Shown: positions 35,142 through 44,120, counted from the first letter of the stretch. The stretch: DNA of 64,000 bases from an uncultured Bacteroidales bacterium (GCA_900315705.1 ONAB01000011.1:62001-126000), one strand, 5' to 3'. The notes: generated from the letters alone by a model not told the origin. A program made the numbers and translations.

Positions 35142-37286
35142 TTATTCCACAATTTTCAGTTCCTGCATCAAGTTCTGGGCGTTGGCCATCTTGTCGATGA
35201 TGAAGAGCAAATAGCGCATATCCATACAGATGGTGCGCTGCACCTCGTTCTCAAACGCGATGTCGCCGCTCATTGCTTCCCAGTTGCCATCGAAGGCCAG
35301 ACCGATAAGGTTGCCGTTGGCGTCGATGACGGGACTGCCGGAGTTGCCGCCCGTGATGTCGTTGGTGGTGATGAAGTTCACAACCAGGTCGCCGTTCTGG
35401 TCAGCATAACGGCCGTAGTCGTGTTTCTCCCACAGCTTGATCAGGTCTTGCGGCACGTCGAACTCCCAGTTGCCGGGTTTGTACTTGGCCATCACGCCAT
35501 CCAGGGTGGTGATGTAGTTGTAGGTGATAGCATCAGCCGGCTTGCAATCCTGCACGCTGCCGTAAGTGAGACGCATCGTGAAGTTGGCATCGGGATAGAA
35601 GTTGCGGTCCTTCTGCATCTCCATCAAGCCTTGCATATAAAGGCGGTCGGCGCGATTGCAGTTCACCTCGTCGGCCTTGTCACCCAAATCCCAATAGGAT
35701 TCCAGAATGTTGTACATCAAGGCGTAAATCGGGTCTTTCGACAGGGATTTTGGATTCTCCAACCACGCATACAACTTATCGGGATCCACAAAGATGGACT
35801 TGGCAAAGGCATTGTCCACAAATGCGGTGAAATCGCCGTGTGCCTTGTCGCCGACCTTCCTGATGATGGAGGGAAGTTGGTCGTGATTCACATCCTTGTA
35901 GAAGAGGTTCAGCAGAGCGATGGTCACGTCGCGGTCCAGCGCCTTGTTGTAATCCTTGAAGTAATCCTGGACACTGGCTTTCATATTTTTCGCGTAAGCG
36001 GTAAGATTGGCCATCGGGGCGGCTTTGGTCTCAATGGCATTGTTCAGCGATCTGAATCTCAGGGCAAACGCCACAGCTTCGCCGCCGCGCAAACCCGCCT
36101 CACGGTGATAAATCAACGCCTTGGTGTATTTGTTCTGGTTCTCCCAGTACTTGTCCATCTCATTAAATATGCCATCGTACTGGGCCTTGCGGTCCTTGTC
36201 CTGACCAGCCCACTGGCGGAAGGCTTTTTCCTGATCCATTCGTTTCTCCACCACTTTGTTGCGCTTCAGTTGCTTCACCTGGCCGATGTAATACTTCCAG
36301 TAGTTACTGACGCTGGCCTGCTTGGAGGCATATTGGATGAAGACGGCGGGGTCGGCGTCCATATGCTTGCGGTACTGCTCCAGTTTGGTGGTGCGGCAGT
36401 CCACAATGGCCGGGCCCTCCAACTCGATGATGTTCTTCACTGCACCGGAATAGGAGTAGCGGTCGGTGGAACCGGGATAGCCCAGAATCATCGTGTAGTC
36501 GCCCGGCTGCACGCCCTTGAGCGAGATGGGCAGGAAGTGTTTGGATTTCATCGGGATGTTCTTCTTGCTATACTTCGCAGGAGAGCCATCGGGGGCTGTA
36601 TAGACGCGGAAGATGCAGAAATCGCCCTTGTGGCGCGGCCAGGTCCAGTTGTCGGTGTCAGCCCCGAACTTGCCAATGCCCCAGGGCGGACAAGCCACCA
36701 GACGCACGTCTTTATACACATCATACACAAAGAGGATATACTGGTTGCCGTGGTAGAAGGGCACAATCTCCACCTCCACATCGCGCTCGCCCTTGGTTTC
36801 CTTCTCGAGCTGTTCGCAGTTCTGCTTGATCAGTTTGGCGCGCTCGTCCTCCGTCATCTCATTGGTAACGCCTTTCAAAACGGCTTTCGTCACATCTTCA
36901 ATGTAGTTGAGGAAAGAGACGGTGAGGCCCTCATTGGGAAGTTCCTCATCCTTGCTGCGAGCCCAGAAGCCGTCCTGCAGGTAGTCGTGCTCCACGGAGG
37001 CGTGCGACTGCACATAGGAGAGGCCGCAGTGGTGGTTGGTGAGCAGGAGGCCTTCAGCGGAGATCAGCTCGCCGGTGCAGCCGCCACCGAACTGCACGAT
37101 AGCGTCCTTCAAGCTGGGCTGGTTAAAGCTGAAAATCTGCTCGGCGGTGAGCTTGCAGCCAAGCCGCTGCATTTCAGCCAGATTCTGACCGTTAATGGAA
37201 TACGGAAGCCACATACCCTCGTCGGCACGGGCCCCGAAAACAAACAGCATCATCAAGATGCACAAAAAGTTGATTTTCTGTTTCAT
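35142..37286 (-). CDS. S46 family dipeptidyl-peptidase, DPP7-like
   Basis: A 714-residue periplasmic serine exopeptidase of family S46 that removes dipeptides from oligopeptides for amino-acid growth. Signal peptide about 1-21. The catalytic triad is visible: His in TNHHCG (about 84-85), Asp in PRHKGDFCIFRVYT (about 222) and Ser in GGNSGSP (about 647). The residue 18 positions after the catalytic Ser is Gly (AFDGNWEA). In the known family, Gly here goes with DPP7 (hydrophobic P1) and Arg with DPP11 (acidic P1). So DPP7-type preference is inferred. The start at 37286 is chosen because the signal peptide begins there; an upstream ATG at 37358 would add 24 residues lying ahead of the -7 box. Confidence 0.9.
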   Translation of the reverse strand: MKQKINFLCILMMLFVFGARADEGMWLPYSINGQNLAEMQRLGCKLTAEQIFSFNQPSLKDAIVQFGGGCTGELISAEGLLLTNHHCGLSYVQSHASVEHDYLQDGFWARSKDEELPNEGLTVSFLNYIEDVTKAVLKGVTNEMTEDERAKLIKQNCEQLEKETKGERDVEVEIVPFYHGNQYILFVYDVYKDVRLVACPPWGIGKFGADTDNWTWPRHKGDFCIFRVYTAPDGSPAKYSKKNIPMKSKHFLPISLKGVQPGDYTMILGYPGSTDRYSYSGAVKNIIELEGPAIVDCRTTKLEQYRKHMDADPAVFIQYASKQASVSNYWKYYIGQVKQLKRNKVVEKRMDQEKAFRQWAGQDKDRKAQYDGIFNEMDKYWENQNKYTKALIYHREAGLRGGEAVAFALRFRSLNNAIETKAAPMANLTAYAKNMKASVQDYFKDYNKALDRDVTIALLNLFYKDVNHDQLPSIIRKVGDKAHGDFTAFVDNAFAKSIFVDPDKLYAWLENPKSLSKDPIYALMYNILESYWDLGDKADEVNCNRADRLYMQGLMEMQKDRNFYPDANFTMRLTYGSVQDCKPADAITYNYITTLDGVMAKYKPGNWEFDVPQDLIKLWEKHDYGRYADQNGDLVVNFITTNDITGGNSGSPVIDANGNLIGLAFDGNWEAMSGDIAFENEVQRTICMDMRYLLFIIDKMANAQNLMQELKIVE

Positions 37287-37308
37287 TATACTTTCTTTTT
37301 TTGGTTTG

Positions 37309-37316
37309 CAAAGATA
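37309..37316 (-). promoter_or_regulatory. -7 box of the S46 peptidase gene
   Basis: TATCTTTG on the minus strand, between the purF stop and the peptidase start at 37286. Confidence 0.65.
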
Positions 37317-37323
37317 GCATTTT

Positions 37324-39048
37324 TTATGATTGGCGCATATACTCCACAAATGCCTCATTCACCAGCCGGGTACCTCCGGGAGTGGGATAATTGCCCGTGA
37401 AGTACCAGTCGCCGGGATGGCGTGGACAAGCCTCGTGCAAGCCCTCAATGCTCTGGAATACCAGATCTACGGGCGACCTCATCCCTTCGGGACGGAGCAT
37501 CTCCACAATCTTCCGGTTGATTTCCTCCACCGTGAAGGGGGCATAGATGGCTCTGACGTGGTTCTCCGAGGCCGGTTCCTCCACGCACAGACGGTACGTG
37601 TCGGCAATGAGCTGTTCCATTCCTCGCTCCTTAATCAGGGCAATGGCAGCGCGAAAAGCGCAAAGTTCCTCCAAATGCGACATATCGATGCCATAATAAT
37701 CCGGATACCGGATTTGCGGGGAGCTCGACACCATCACTATCTTCTTGGGATGCAGACGGTCCAGCATCTTAAAGATGCTCTCGCGCAGGGTGGTGCCCCG
37801 CACAATGCTGTCGTCGATAATCACGAGGTTGTCGATGTCGGCCCGCAGACTGCCATAGCTGATGTCATAGACGTGTGCGGCAAGGTCGTTGCGCTCGGCC
37901 CCCTCGGTGATGAAGGTGCGCAGCTTGATGTCCTTCCACACCACCTTCTCAATCCGCACATCGTAATTGAGTCTGCGAAAGCCGTCGGTGATGCCGTAGA
38001 AGGCCACCTCGGCGGTGTTGGGGATATAGGAGAAGACCGTATTAGCCACGTCACCGTCTATCGACTGCATTATAGGCTGTATCAGCTGTTCGCCCAGACG
38101 CTTGCGCTCCTGATAGATGTCGCGGTCGGAGCCGCGGCTGAAGTAGATGCGCTCAAACGAGCAGGCGCTCAGTTGTTGCGGGGGAAGAATTTGTTCCAGA
38201 CTTATCTTCCCGTTCTTATGGACAATGATGGCCTGTCCGGGCTGGAGTTCGGTGATGTCGTCTGTGGAGAGATTGAAGGTGGTCTGAATCACTGGCCGCT
38301 CGCTGGCGAGCACCATCACTTCATCGTCGCAATAATAGAAGGCCGGACGGATGCCCCACGGGTCGCGCACGGCGAACATCTCGCCCGAGCCAGTCATCCC
38401 GCACATCACATAACCGCCGTCAAAGTGGGGCATCGTGGTGCGCAGCACGTTGGCCATCGAGATGTTATCCTCAATATAGTGGGTGATGTCCGTGTCTTGC
38501 AGTCCCTGGTCCTCGGCCTCCCGGAAGAGCCGCTCAGTCTCGCGGTCGAGGCGGTGGCCCATCAGCTCCAGAGTGATGTATGAGTCGCCGTAAATACGGG
38601 GCGACTGGCCCTGTTTGACTAGCAGCTGGAAGATCTCGTCGATATTGGTCATATTGAAATTGCCGCAAAGGCAGAGATTCTTGGCCCGCCAGTTGTTGCG
38701 GCGCAGGAAGGGATGCACATAGGATAGGCCGCTCTTGCCCGTGGTGGAGTAGCGAAGATGGCCCATATAGAGTTGCCCGACAAAGGATTTGTCCACCCGC
38801 TTGAAGATCTCAGTGATGGCATTGGTGCCTTCTGCCCGTTCGCGGTGCATATATTCCGTGCCGACGGGTGCCTCCATATCGACACAGGCCACGCCAGCGC
38901 CCTCTTGGCCACGGTTGTGCTGCTTTTCCATCATCAGGTAAAGCTTGTCCAAACCATAGCGCGTCATTCCATACTTTTTCTCATAATAGTCTGCCGGCTT
39001 CAAAAGGCGAATCATCGCCACGCCGCACTCGTGTTTTAACGGTTCCAT
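37324..39048 (-). CDS. purF: Amidophosphoribosyltransferase-like class II glutamine amidotransferase
   Basis: A 574-residue enzyme of the PurF family, which transfers glutamine ammonia to PRPP in the first step of purine synthesis. The N-terminal Ntn-hydrolase nucleophile is the Cys in MEPLKHECGVAM, exposed after removal of a short propeptide. MGHLRYSTTGKSG and CGNFNMTN follow from the glutaminase half. The PRTase motif is VIIDDSIVRGTTL (about residues 420-432). It is longer than usual (about 470-510). The start at 39048 is chosen because the catalytic Cys must be near the N-terminus; extending upstream to 39198 would bury it. Its first 13 nt overlap pyrG, so purF is probably translated by coupling to it. 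Confidence 0.88.
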   Translation of the reverse strand: MEPLKHECGVAMIRLLKPADYYEKKYGMTRYGLDKLYLMMEKQHNRGQEGAGVACVDMEAPVGTEYMHRERAEGTNAITEIFKRVDKSFVGQLYMGHLRYSTTGKSGLSYVHPFLRRNNWRAKNLCLCGNFNMTNIDEIFQLLVKQGQSPRIYGDSYITLELMGHRLDRETERLFREAEDQGLQDTDITHYIEDNISMANVLRTTMPHFDGGYVMCGMTGSGEMFAVRDPWGIRPAFYYCDDEVMVLASERPVIQTTFNLSTDDITELQPGQAIIVHKNGKISLEQILPPQQLSACSFERIYFSRGSDRDIYQERKRLGEQLIQPIMQSIDGDVANTVFSYIPNTAEVAFYGITDGFRRLNYDVRIEKVVWKDIKLRTFITEGAERNDLAAHVYDISYGSLRADIDNLVIIDDSIVRGTTLRESIFKMLDRLHPKKIVMVSSSPQIRYPDYYGIDMSHLEELCAFRAAIALIKERGMEQLIADTYRLCVEEPASENHVRAIYAPFTVEEINRKIVEMLRPEGMRSPVDLVFQSIEGLHEACPRHPGDWYFTGNYPTPGGTRLVNEAFVEYMRQS

Positions 39049-40655
39049 ATACAAGCTTTTATAAAGTTCATAAACAAAGGATGCGGGTGCAGTACCGTGG
39101 ACGAGTACTCGGGATGGAACTGCGTGCCGATGTACCATCGCAGCGAAGGTATCTCGACGATTTCCACCAAGTTGGCGGCAGGGTTCACGCCCACGCACTT
39201 CATACCGTGTTGCTCAAACTCCTCCTGATAGCGGTTGTTGAACTCATAGCGGTGGCGATGGCGCTCACGGATGGATGTTGCCTCGCCGTATGCCTCACAG
39301 GTGCGGCTGCCTTTCACCAGCTCGCAGTCGTAGGCCCCCAGCCGCATCGTGCCGCCCATCTGCGTGATGTTCTTCTGCTCTTCCATCATATCGATGACAT
39401 TGTGCGGGGTGCGACTGTCCATCTCGCTGCTGTTGGCGTCGGCGTAGCCCAGCACGTTGCGGGCAAACTCGATGACCATCATCTGCATACCAAGGCAGAT
39501 GCCAAACGTCGGGATGTCGTGGGTGCGCGTGTATTCAGCGGCCAGAATTTTGCCCTCGATGCCGCGCTGGCCGAAGCCCGGGCAGATGACAATGCCCGCC
39601 ATACCCGACAGCTTCTCCGCCACATTCTCGCGGGTGAGGTACTCGCTGTTGATGAAGGTGGTCTTCACCTTGCGGTTGTTATAGGTGCCGGCGTGGGCCA
39701 GACTCTCCAGGATGCTCTTGTAGGCGTCCTGCAGGTCGTACTTGCCCACCAACCCGATTTGTACGATTTCGGTGGCCTGCTCGCGGCGTTCCAGGAAATT
39801 GTGCCACGGGGCCATCCCCACCGTCTGTGCGGCATTCGTGCCCTCTGGGTCCATTCCCAACTTCTTGAGACAGATGGCGTCCAATCCCTGGCGCTGCATA
39901 TTGATAGGCACCTCATAGATGCTCGGCAGGTCCTGGCTTTGGATGACGGCCTCCACATCCACGTTGCAGAAGTGGGCCACCTTGCGGCGAAGTTCGTCAT
40001 TCAGGGTATGCTCCGTGCGCAATACCAGCACCTCCGGCTGGATGCCCAGTCCCTGCAGCTGCTTCACGCTCGTCTGCGTGGGCTTGGTCTTCAGCTCGCC
40101 CGCGGCCGCCAGATAGGGCACGTAGGTGAGGTGCACGTTCAGCGACTGGTTTGAGCCCAGTTCCCAGCGCAACTGACGGATAGCCTCCAGAAAAGGCTGT
40201 CCCTCAATGTCGCCGATGGTGCCGCCAATCTCAGTGATCACGAAGTCGAAATGCTCCTTGGTGGCGTTGAGCAGAATCCGGCGCTTGATCTCGTCGGTGA
40301 TGTGCGGCACCACCTGAATGGTCTTGCCGAGATAGTCGCCGCGTCGCTCGCGCTCGATGACACTCAAGTAGATGCGCCCTGTGGTAACGCTGTTGTCGCG
40401 GGTGGTCTCAATGCCCGTGAACCGCTCGTAGTGACCAAGGTCGAGGTCAGTCTCCTGTCCGTCGGCGGTCACATAGCATTCGCCGTGTTCGTAGGGATTG
40501 AGCGTGCCCGGGTCAATGTTGATGTACGGGTCGAATTTCTGGATAGTGATTTTGTAGCCCCTTGCCTGAAGCAGTTTTCCAAGGGAGGCGGAGATGATGC
40601 CTTTTCCCAATGAGGAGGCCACGCCGCCGGTGATAAAGATGTACTTAGTTTGCAT
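39036..40655 (-). CDS. pyrG: CTP synthase
   Basis: A 539-residue CTP synthase, which aminates UTP to CTP using ATP and glutamine. The N-terminal synthetase domain carries FITGGVASSLGKGI (P-loop) and KFDPYINIDPGTLNPYEHGE. The C-terminal class I glutaminase has the nucleophile in GICLGMQMM and the His/Glu pair in FHPEYSS. All are at the usual spacing, and the length is normal. It is the first gene of a two-gene unit with purF, overlapping it by 13 nt, linking pyrimidine and purine synthesis. A minus -7 box (40672-40679) lies about 17 nt upstream of the start, implying a very short leader. Confidence 0.95.
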   Translation of the reverse strand: MQTKYIFITGGVASSLGKGIISASLGKLLQARGYKITIQKFDPYINIDPGTLNPYEHGECYVTADGQETDLDLGHYERFTGIETTRDNSVTTGRIYLSVIERERRGDYLGKTIQVVPHITDEIKRRILLNATKEHFDFVITEIGGTIGDIEGQPFLEAIRQLRWELGSNQSLNVHLTYVPYLAAAGELKTKPTQTSVKQLQGLGIQPEVLVLRTEHTLNDELRRKVAHFCNVDVEAVIQSQDLPSIYEVPINMQRQGLDAICLKKLGMDPEGTNAAQTVGMAPWHNFLERREQATEIVQIGLVGKYDLQDAYKSILESLAHAGTYNNRKVKTTFINSEYLTRENVAEKLSGMAGIVICPGFGQRGIEGKILAAEYTRTHDIPTFGICLGMQMMVIEFARNVLGYADANSSEMDSRTPHNVIDMMEEQKNITQMGGTMRLGAYDCELVKGSRTCEAYGEATSIRERHRHRYEFNNRYQEEFEQHGMKCVGVNPAANLVEIVEIPSLRWYIGTQFHPEYSSTVLHPHPLFMNFIKACIWNR

Positions 40656-40671
40656 TTTTCAAAAAAAAATG

Positions 40672-40679
40672 CAAAGATA
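40672..40679 (-). promoter_or_regulatory. -7 box of the pyrG-purF unit
   Basis: TATCTTTG on the minus strand, 16 nt before the pyrG start codon. Confidence 0.65.
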
Positions 40680-40744
40680 CGCAAAATCGAAAACTTTGGG
40701 CAAATAAAAATTATACCAATTGAAAAGAAAAAAAATCCAGAAAA

Positions 40745-41428
40745 TTATGGGAGCGGAGCCATATCCGACGATTCGGCCAAGCGCTCGAACTGGGTGTTGG
40801 GATGGATGGAATAGACGCGGCCGCCCGACTGCAACAGATAGCCGTTCTTATAGCTGTAAATCTTTATATTGTCAGGATTCAGTCCCTTGATTTTCAAAAT
40901 ATTGCCCGACAGATGGTAGGAAATCTTGTTACGGATAGGGGTAGTCCATTGCTGCACCTGCAGGGTGGCCGGCTTCTGTTCCGGAGTGGCCACAAACTGC
41001 TTGTTGGCATCCAAATAGAGGATTTTCACGTTGGATTTGGCCAGCATCCTGTCGGCGGCCACGGCATCCTGTTCCTCCTGGTCTCCCGCCATATAGAGTT
41101 CCTCGTAATCCATTGTCAGGTCCTCGGTCTCGTCCATCACCGTAAGCGAGTCGGAGGCTAAGGTATCGAGGTCTTGCCGGTCGAAGGCCACGCGGGCCGG
41201 CGATTCGTACTTGTGTATGACATATTTCACCACGGTGTCGGAGTTGGAGGGGCCGACATCTTCGGGGCGGATCATATTGACGACAGTGGGATGATGGTAG
41301 CCGGTAATGTCAATAACCAGCAGGGTAACCAGCGCGCCGAGGAGCAGTCCTATGAGGACGGCTATGAAGAACCACGTGCCTTTGGAGGGCGTTTTAGGGG
41401 CTTTTTTGCTGTTATCCTGTGCTTCCAT
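40745..41428 (-). CDS. Single-pass membrane protein of unknown function
   Basis: A 227-residue protein I do not recognise. The N-terminus is basic and Ser/Lys/Pro-rich (about 1-18), then one strong transmembrane helix at about 20-42 (TWFFIAVLIGLLLGALVTLLVI). The rest is acidic and extracytoplasmic: many Asp/Glu at about 75-120 (DETEDLTMDYEELY) and a C-terminal beta-rich stretch with repeated Tyr (NIKIYSYKNGYLL). The ATG at 41428 is chosen because a minus -7 box (41449-41456) lies 20 nt ahead and extending further upstream would run antisense through rseP. It is divergent from rseP, the two promoters lying about 20 bp apart. Confidence 0.65.
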   Translation of the reverse strand: MEAQDNSKKAPKTPSKGTWFFIAVLIGLLLGALVTLLVIDITGYHHPTVVNMIRPEDVGPSNSDTVVKYVIHKYESPARVAFDRQDLDTLASDSLTVMDETEDLTMDYEELYMAGDQEEQDAVAADRMLAKSNVKILYLDANKQFVATPEQKPATLQVQQWTTPIRNKISYHLSGNILKIKGLNPDNIKIYSYKNGYLLQSGGRVYSIHPNTQFERLAESSDMAPLP

Positions 41429-41448
41429 TTCAGTACCAAAAGAGAGTG

Positions 41449-41479
41449 CAAAAATACAAATTTTTTTTTCGTATTTTTG
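41449..41479. promoter_or_regulatory. Divergent -7 boxes between the membrane-protein gene and rseP
   Basis: Minus-strand TATTTTTG at 41449-41456 (for the gene starting 41428) and plus-strand TATTTTTG at 41472-41479 (for rseP at 41504), separated by a T-rich stretch. Confidence 0.65.
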
Positions 41480-41503
41480 CGGCCCTAAAAAATACTGCAA
41501 CCT

Positions 41504-42892
41504 ATGGGCGTAGCTACACAAATATTGGGACTGATAGCCAGTCTCTCCTTCCTCATCATCACCCACGAGCTGGGTCATTTCACCTTCGCCAAGATCTTCA
41601 AGACGCGGGTGGACCAGTTCTATCTTTTCTTCAACCCGGGATTCTCCTTCATCCGCTTCAAGCGTTATGATGGCAAGAACCATTTCAGCTTCTTCTCCGG
41701 CAGGGCGCCCAAGGAGTGGGCCGACCATCCGGAGAGCACCGAATGGGGCCTGGGGTGGCTGCCGTTGGGCGGCTACTGCGCCATCAACGGAATGGTGGAC
41801 GAGACCACTAAGGCCTCTGACCTGAGCGATGAGGTACACGAGTGGGAGTTCCGTGCCAAGCCCGCCTGGCAGCGTTTCTTCATCATCATCGGCGGCGTGC
41901 TGGTCAATTTCCTCTCCGCCATCATCATCTACATCGCCCTCTGCTTCACCTACGGCCGCGAGTATATCCCCCTCGAGAACGCCAAGTACGGCCTCGAGTT
42001 CTCCCAGGAAATGCAGGACGCCGGCTTCCGCAACGGCGACAAGATACTCCTGCTCAACGACTACAAGCCGCAGACGCTGAGCGACTTCGCCAACGACATT
42101 CTCCTCGACGACATCAAGACCGTGACCGTGGAGCGCGACGGCGAGCAAAAAGTCATCCGCATACCCAAGTCGCTGCCCCGCAAGGTGGTGGGCGCCGGCA
42201 CCAACAGTGCTTTCTGCAACTACCGCATCCCGTTTGTCATCGACAGCGTGTTGCCCGCCACGCCCGCTGCGCGCGCCGGCCTGATGCGCGGCGACTCCCT
42301 CGTGGCCGTCAACGACTCCGCCACCTTCTGCTTCTTCGACTACAAGAAGGTCTTCAACGAGAACAAGGGCCAGCCCGTGGAACTCGCCTACTACCGCGGC
42401 GACAGCCTCTGCCGCAGCACCGTCACCCTCGACTCGCTCGGCAACATCGGCGTCTCCTACAAGCTGCCCTACGACTATTTCGGCAGCGTGAAAGAGGAGT
42501 ATGGCTTCTTCGAGTCCATACCCAAAGGCATCGTGATGGGCTTCCAGACCCTCGCCGACTATGTGAAGCAGTTCAAGATCGTCTTCACCAAGGAAGGCTC
42601 CACCCAGCTGGGCAGCTTCCTGACCATCGGCAGCATCTTCCCGAAGACGTGGGATTGGGAGCGTTTCTGGAATATGACCGCCCTGTTGGGCATCATCCTC
42701 GCCTTTATGAACATCATCCCCATCCCCGCCCTTGACGGCGGCTACATCCTCTTCATCCTCGTGGAGATGATCACCGGCAAGAAACCCAGCGACAAGTTCC
42801 TCGGCATCGCCAACACCATAGGATTCATCCTGCTCATCCTGCTGATGGTCTATGCGTTGGGGTTGGATTTCAGGAGGTTCTTTTTTAAATAA
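41504..42892 (+). CDS. rseP: RIP metalloprotease RseP (site-2 protease family)
   Basis: A 462-residue intramembrane zinc metalloprotease that performs regulated proteolysis of membrane-bound factors such as anti-sigma proteins. The first helix carries the zinc motif HELGH (about 21-25); the second conserved motif NIIPIPALDGG lies at about 405. PDZ-like segments lie between (DAGFRNGDKILLLN and AGLMRGDSLVAVND), with transmembrane helices at about 125-148, 390-405 and 435-457. The start has an AU-rich upstream and a -7 box at 41472. In this window a membrane-tethered sigma factor occurs at 6 kb, but no anti-sigma target is adjacent, so a direct link is speculative. Confidence 0.9.
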   Translation: MGVATQILGLIASLSFLIITHELGHFTFAKIFKTRVDQFYLFFNPGFSFIRFKRYDGKNHFSFFSGRAPKEWADHPESTEWGLGWLPLGGYCAINGMVDETTKASDLSDEVHEWEFRAKPAWQRFFIIIGGVLVNFLSAIIIYIALCFTYGREYIPLENAKYGLEFSQEMQDAGFRNGDKILLLNDYKPQTLSDFANDILLDDIKTVTVERDGEQKVIRIPKSLPRKVVGAGTNSAFCNYRIPFVIDSVLPATPAARAGLMRGDSLVAVNDSATFCFFDYKKVFNENKGQPVELAYYRGDSLCRSTVTLDSLGNIGVSYKLPYDYFGSVKEEYGFFESIPKGIVMGFQTLADYVKQFKIVFTKEGSTQLGSFLTIGSIFPKTWDWERFWNMTALLGIILAFMNIIPIPALDGGYILFILVEMITGKKPSDKFLGIANTIGFILLILLMVYALGLDFRRFFFK

Positions 42893-42928
42893 CTAAGAAA
42901 TTAAGAAGTTAAGAAATTAAGAAATTAT
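42893..42928 (+). repeat. Family E short repeat (ttaagaa words)
   Basis: Repeated aagaaattaag/aagttaag words between rseP and the structured repeat array. Confidence 0.75.
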
Positions 42929-42934
42929 AGTTTT

Positions 42935-43168
42935 ACCTTAAGCAGTCCCGAAGGGACAAAATTCTAGTAACCCCGCACCAGCGACGAAGTCGCGCAGTGT
43001 GGAGCCGTGAAGAGGAGATACCTTAAACAGTCCCGAAGGGACAAAATTCTAGTAACCCCGCACCAGCGACGAAGTCGCGCAGTGTGGAGCCGTGAAGAGG
43101 AGATACCTCTAGTAACCCCGCACCAGCGACGAAGTCGCGCAGTGTGGAGCCGTGACGAGGAGACCCAC
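42935..43168 (+). repeat. Structured repeat family C, tandem array of 2.7 units
   Basis: Two near-identical 85-bp units start at 42936 and 43021; a third copy, from 43109, lacks the first hairpin. Each full unit has hairpin 1 GTCCC-GAA-GGGAC and hairpin 2 with CGAC-GAA-GTCG inside CCGCAC/GTGTGG. The array is part of the 307-bp gap between rseP and nadA, which otherwise holds only short repeats. Confidence 0.85.
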
Positions 43169-43198
43169 CGCAAATCGCAAATCGCAAATCGCATATCG
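43169..43198 (+). repeat. Family D short repeat (cgcaaatcg words) at the nadA start
   Basis: cgcaaat in tandem then cgcatatcgt, running right up to the nadA ATG. The same order, family C then D, occurs at 13094-13221. Confidence 0.75.
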
Positions 43199-43199
43199 T

Positions 43200-44120
43200 A
43201 TGAACACCGCAGAACTCAAAACCGAAATCGCTCGCCTCAAGCGCGAGAAGAACGCCATCATCCTGGCACATTACTATACACTTCCTGAAGTGCAGGAGGT
43301 GGCCGACTATGTAGGCGACAGTCTGGGGCTGGCCCGCAAGGCCGCCGCCACGGACGCCGACATCATCCTCTTCGCCGGCGTGCATTTTATGGCCGAGACC
43401 GCCAAAATCCTCAACCCCACCAAGAAGGTGCTGGTGCCGGATATGAGCGCGGGTTGCTCCTTGGCAAACAGCTGCAAGGCCGAAAAGCTTGCCGAATTCA
43501 AGGCGAAGCACCCCGACCACAAGGTGCTGGCCTACGTCAACTGCACGGCCGCGGTGAAAGCCCAGTGCGACCTGATCGTCACCTCCGGCAACGCCCTGAA
43601 GCTGGTGAACCAGCTGCCCCAGGACGAGAAGATCATCTTCGTGCCCGACGGCAACCTCGGCGACTACATCAACCGGATGACGGGCCGCCAGATGCTTCTC
43701 TGGGATGGTGCCTGCTGCGTGCACGACCATTATGAGGTGGAGGATTTGGAGAAGGCCAAGGCCGAGCATCCTAACGCTTTGGTGGTGGCGCATCCCGAGT
43801 GCCGCCGCGAGTTGTTGGAGAAGGTGGATTTCATCGGCTCCACCGCCGCGATGCTCAACTTCATCGGCGAGAGCGAGGCCAAGGAGTTCATCGTCGTCAC
43901 CGAGAGCGGCATCCTCTACGAGATGCAGAAGCGCAACCCCGACAAGAAGCTCTACACGCTCTACAACGGCGCCGTCAAGCACGACTGCGTGAATATGAAG
44001 AAGAACAACCTGCTGAACATCTACGCCGCCCTGCTCGAGGAGCAGCCGGAGCTCGTTATGGATGAGGAATTGAGAAAGAAGGCGCTGGTGCCGATCCAGA
44101 GGATGCTTGATCTGAGTTAA
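43200..44120 (+). CDS. nadA: Quinolinate synthase
   Basis: A 306-residue Fe-S enzyme that condenses iminoaspartate with dihydroxyacetone phosphate to quinolinate in NAD synthesis. Motifs present: ADIILFAGVHFMAETAKIL, the first cluster Cys in DMSAGCSLANSC, NCTAAVKAQCD, VTSGNALK, PDGNLGDYI, HPECRRELLEKVDFIGSTAAML with the second Cys, and the last cluster Cys near NGAVKHDCVNM. Length and order are normal. The ATG at 43200 is chosen because the conserved N-terminus (LKTEIARLKREKNAIILAHYY) follows it directly; a start at 43152 would lie in the repeat. No nadB or nadC gene is adjacent. The sequence just ahead of the ATG is a tandem repeat, so the leader is repeat-derived. Confidence 0.92.
   Translation: MNTAELKTEIARLKREKNAIILAHYYTLPEVQEVADYVGDSLGLARKAAATDADIILFAGVHFMAETAKILNPTKKVLVPDMSAGCSLANSCKAEKLAEFKAKHPDHKVLAYVNCTAAVKAQCDLIVTSGNALKLVNQLPQDEKIIFVPDGNLGDYINRMTGRQMLLWDGACCVHDHYEVEDLEKAKAEHPNALVVAHPECRRELLEKVDFIGSTAAMLNFIGESEAKEFIVVTESGILYEMQKRNPDKKLYTLYNGAVKHDCVNMKKNNLLNIYAALLEEQPELVMDEELRKKALVPIQRMLDLS

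Noticed and set aside
35421-37400. 659-aa plus-strand frame
   Set aside because: Antisense to the complete S46 peptidase with all catalytic motifs.
37330-38583. 417-aa plus-strand frame
   Set aside because: Antisense to purF; no recognisable domain.
41429-42148. Upstream extension of the minus-strand membrane-protein gene
   Set aside because: It would cross its own -7 box and run antisense through rseP; the ATG at 41428 follows the promoter.
42935-43168. CRISPR array
   Set aside because: Units are directly adjacent, without unique spacers, and no cas genes are present; it is a tandem structured repeat.
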